This document shows, piece after piece, positions 55,654-56,763 of a DNA stretch of 56,763 bases. This stretch comes from Halomonas smyrnensis AAD6. GTDB lineage: Bacteria > Pseudomonadota > Gammaproteobacteria > Pseudomonadales > Halomonadaceae. A program made the translations under genes and the position numbers. The notes under the pieces are model-generated. The model was not told the DNA's origin. It saw only the letters and a list, made by a program, of their open reading frames with translations, and did no database searches. Numbering within the stretch: the stretch's first letter is position 1; every line of letters starts with the position of its first letter. The stretch lies in the NCBI RefSeq assembly GCF_000265245.1, contig NZ_AJKS02000002.1, positions 277,573 through 334,335 on the forward strand. Reading direction: 5' to 3'.

Positions 55654-56214
55654 TCAGCTGTGGCCCGCTTCGCGGGTCATCAGGTTCAGATCGATGCCCA
55701 GCAGGTTGGCGCTGGCGCCCAGGCGCTGCTCCGGCGGCACCTCGAAGAGCACGTCGGCGCGGCCCTCCACGGTCAGCCAGGTGTTGTCCATCAGCTCCTG
55801 CTCGAGCTGACCGGACTCCCAGCCGGCGCAGCCCAGGCAGACCAGGAACTTCTCCGGGCCGCGGCCGGCGGCCAGCGCCTCGAGCACGTCCATGGAGGTG
55901 GTCAGGGCGATGTCGTCGGTCACCTGCAGGCTGGAGTCCCACTGCTGGCTGTCACCCTCGTGGAGGATGAAGCCGCGGTCCTTGTGCACCGGGCCGCCGT
56001 AGTAGACGGGGGCGCTAAGGTGCGGACTGGCGCTGCATTCCAGCTCGAGCTGCTCGAACAGCGCCTCGAGGGTCAGCTCCTCCATGGGGTGATTGACGAT
56101 CACGCCCATGGTGCCCTTGTCGTCGTGGTCGCAGAGGTAGCTGAGGGTGCCGGCGAAATTGGGATCTTCCAGGTGCGGCATCGCCATCAGGAAGTGGTTT
56201 TTCAAGCTTTGCAT
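55654..56214 (-). CDS. yqgE: YqgE/AlgH family protein
   Basis: 186 residues, ATG 56214. Family motifs: LKNHFLMAMPHLEDPNFAGT at the N-terminus, GTMGVIVNHPMEELTL, VYYGGPVHKDRGFILHEGD and FLVCLGCAGWESGQLEQEL. Function is uncertain (AlgH was linked to alginate regulation in Pseudomonas). It lies between tonB and ruvX, a conserved order. Confidence 0.95.
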   Translation of the reverse strand: MQSLKNHFLMAMPHLEDPNFAGTLSYLCDHDDKGTMGVIVNHPMEELTLEALFEQLELECSASPHLSAPVYYGGPVHKDRGFILHEGDSQQWDSSLQVTDDIALTTSMDVLEALAAGRGPEKFLVCLGCAGWESGQLEQELMDNTWLTVEGRADVLFEVPPEQRLGASANLLGIDLNLMTREAGHS

Positions 56215-56286
56215 GGAGCTCCCCAGCGGAAGGCAGCGCGCATCGGGCGCGCCTGCCGTTTGTCTGCGCGCACCGCCGTCGGGTAG

Positions 56287-56763
56287 CTAGCGCGCGCCGT
56301 AATCGTTGCCTTCGCCGAACCGCCAGATGCGGCTGATGGACAGGCTGTCCAGCTCGCCCATGCCCGCATCGAAGGGGCGGTACGGCGCGGCGCCGTGGAC
56401 GGTGTCCAGGGCCGCCCGATCGAGTTCGGGATGTCCCGAGGATTGTATCACTTCCGCCCGCCTGACCTGACCGTCGCGGCCGATCACCACGCGGATGCGC
56501 AGCTGGCCGGCGAGCTCGCGCGGCGCCGGGTGGACGCGGTTGCCGTAGTCCTCGACCCGGCGCGTCCAGTCGTCGATGTAGCGGGCCTCGGCGGCCCGCT
56601 GGGCCGCCGGCCGCACCGCCCCCGAGGCGTCGCCGGCATAGTCGGCGGACAGCCCCTGCTCGCGGATGCTGGCGGTGGCCTGGGCCAGCAGGTCGCGCCC
56701 CGAGGTCGCGGGCACGCTGGCGGCCGCGGGGGCCGTGGCCTCGGCCGAGCGGGGCGCGCTCTC
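56287..56763 (-). CDS. tonB: TonB-family energy transducer, partial (N-terminus off the right edge)
   Basis: The frame is open to the window end; the visible 158 codons start within an Ala/Pro/Glu-rich periplasmic linker and end with the TonB C-terminal domain (QLRIRVVIGRDGQVRRAEVI, SSGHPELDRAALDTVHGAAPY, FDAGMGELDSLSISRIWRFG). The missing part should hold the cytoplasmic stub and the membrane anchor. TonB links the proton motive force to outer-membrane receptors. Its place upstream of yqgE-ruvX is typical of pseudomonads and halomonads. Confidence 0.85.
   Translation of the reverse strand, partial: ESAPRSAEATAPAAASVPATSGRDLLAQATASIREQGLSADYAGDASGAVRPAAQRAAEARYIDDWTRRVEDYGNRVHPAPRELAGQLRIRVVIGRDGQVRRAEVIQSSGHPELDRAALDTVHGAAPYRPFDAGMGELDSLSISRIWRFGEGNDYGAR

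Overview
The window is GC-rich (about 68-70% by eye), densely coded DNA from a gammaproteobacterium, most likely Halomonas or a close relative. The evidence is the tonB-yqgE-ruvX block next to pyrB, a split NrdJa/NrdJb class II ribonucleotide reductase, an Aap-type amino-acid ABC transporter, pseudomonad-like pipecolate/lysine and homogentisate catabolic genes, and an Anr/FNR-NsrR regulatory arrangement. No rRNA, tRNA, CRISPR array, phage or insertion sequence was recognised. The sequence alone does not identify the species.

Left part (1-11.1 kb): a catabolic island for L-pipecolate/lysine. On the minus strand are a YdiJ-type D-2-hydroxyglutarate dehydrogenase (cut by the window edge) and, overlapping it by ATGA, an AmaC-like aminoadipate aminotransferase. 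On the plus strand are amaB (piperideine-6-carboxylate dehydrogenase), an NSS-family transporter with a small accessory subunit, a mu-crystallin/ornithine-cyclodeaminase-type reductase and amaA (L-pipecolate oxidase). Two paralogous LysR genes sit between the halves, convergent and sharing CTAG as stop codons. From 11.1 to 12.1 kb lies a decayed segment whose readable part is a broken carboxymuconolactone decarboxylase-family gene full of amber codons.

Middle part (12-29 kb): a single-domain globin and flavohaemoglobin hmp diverge from an NsrR-like operator. The general amino-acid transporter aapJQMP follows. Next come nrdJa-nrdJb, with a LAGLIDADG intein placed directly before the catalytic NPCGE cysteine. 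A secreted protein built of GGGGGGS repeats is next. hemN and nsrR diverge around a perfect FNR/Anr box, and ahpC/ahpF follow. A 94-bp palindromic repeat lies after nsrR.

Right part (29-56.8 kb): mostly housekeeping genes (speE, hemE, ribA, dxs-djlA, ispA-xseB, serA, trhO, pyrB, ruvX, yqgE, tonB). Among them are an NhaC-like antiporter gene bracketed by a 79-bp direct repeat that carries a terminator, a purine module (8-oxoguanine deaminase, NCS2 permease, IclR regulator), the homogentisate operon hmgA-fahA-maiA with a divergent MarR gene and two clear palindromic operators, and a LysR/SulP divergent pair.

I see no obviously unprecedented machinery. The most interesting points are the near-complete pipecolate-to-2-oxoglutarate gene set with its own NSS transporter and small subunit, the active-site intein, the amber-rich pseudogene tract, and the terminator-containing direct repeats around nhaC.
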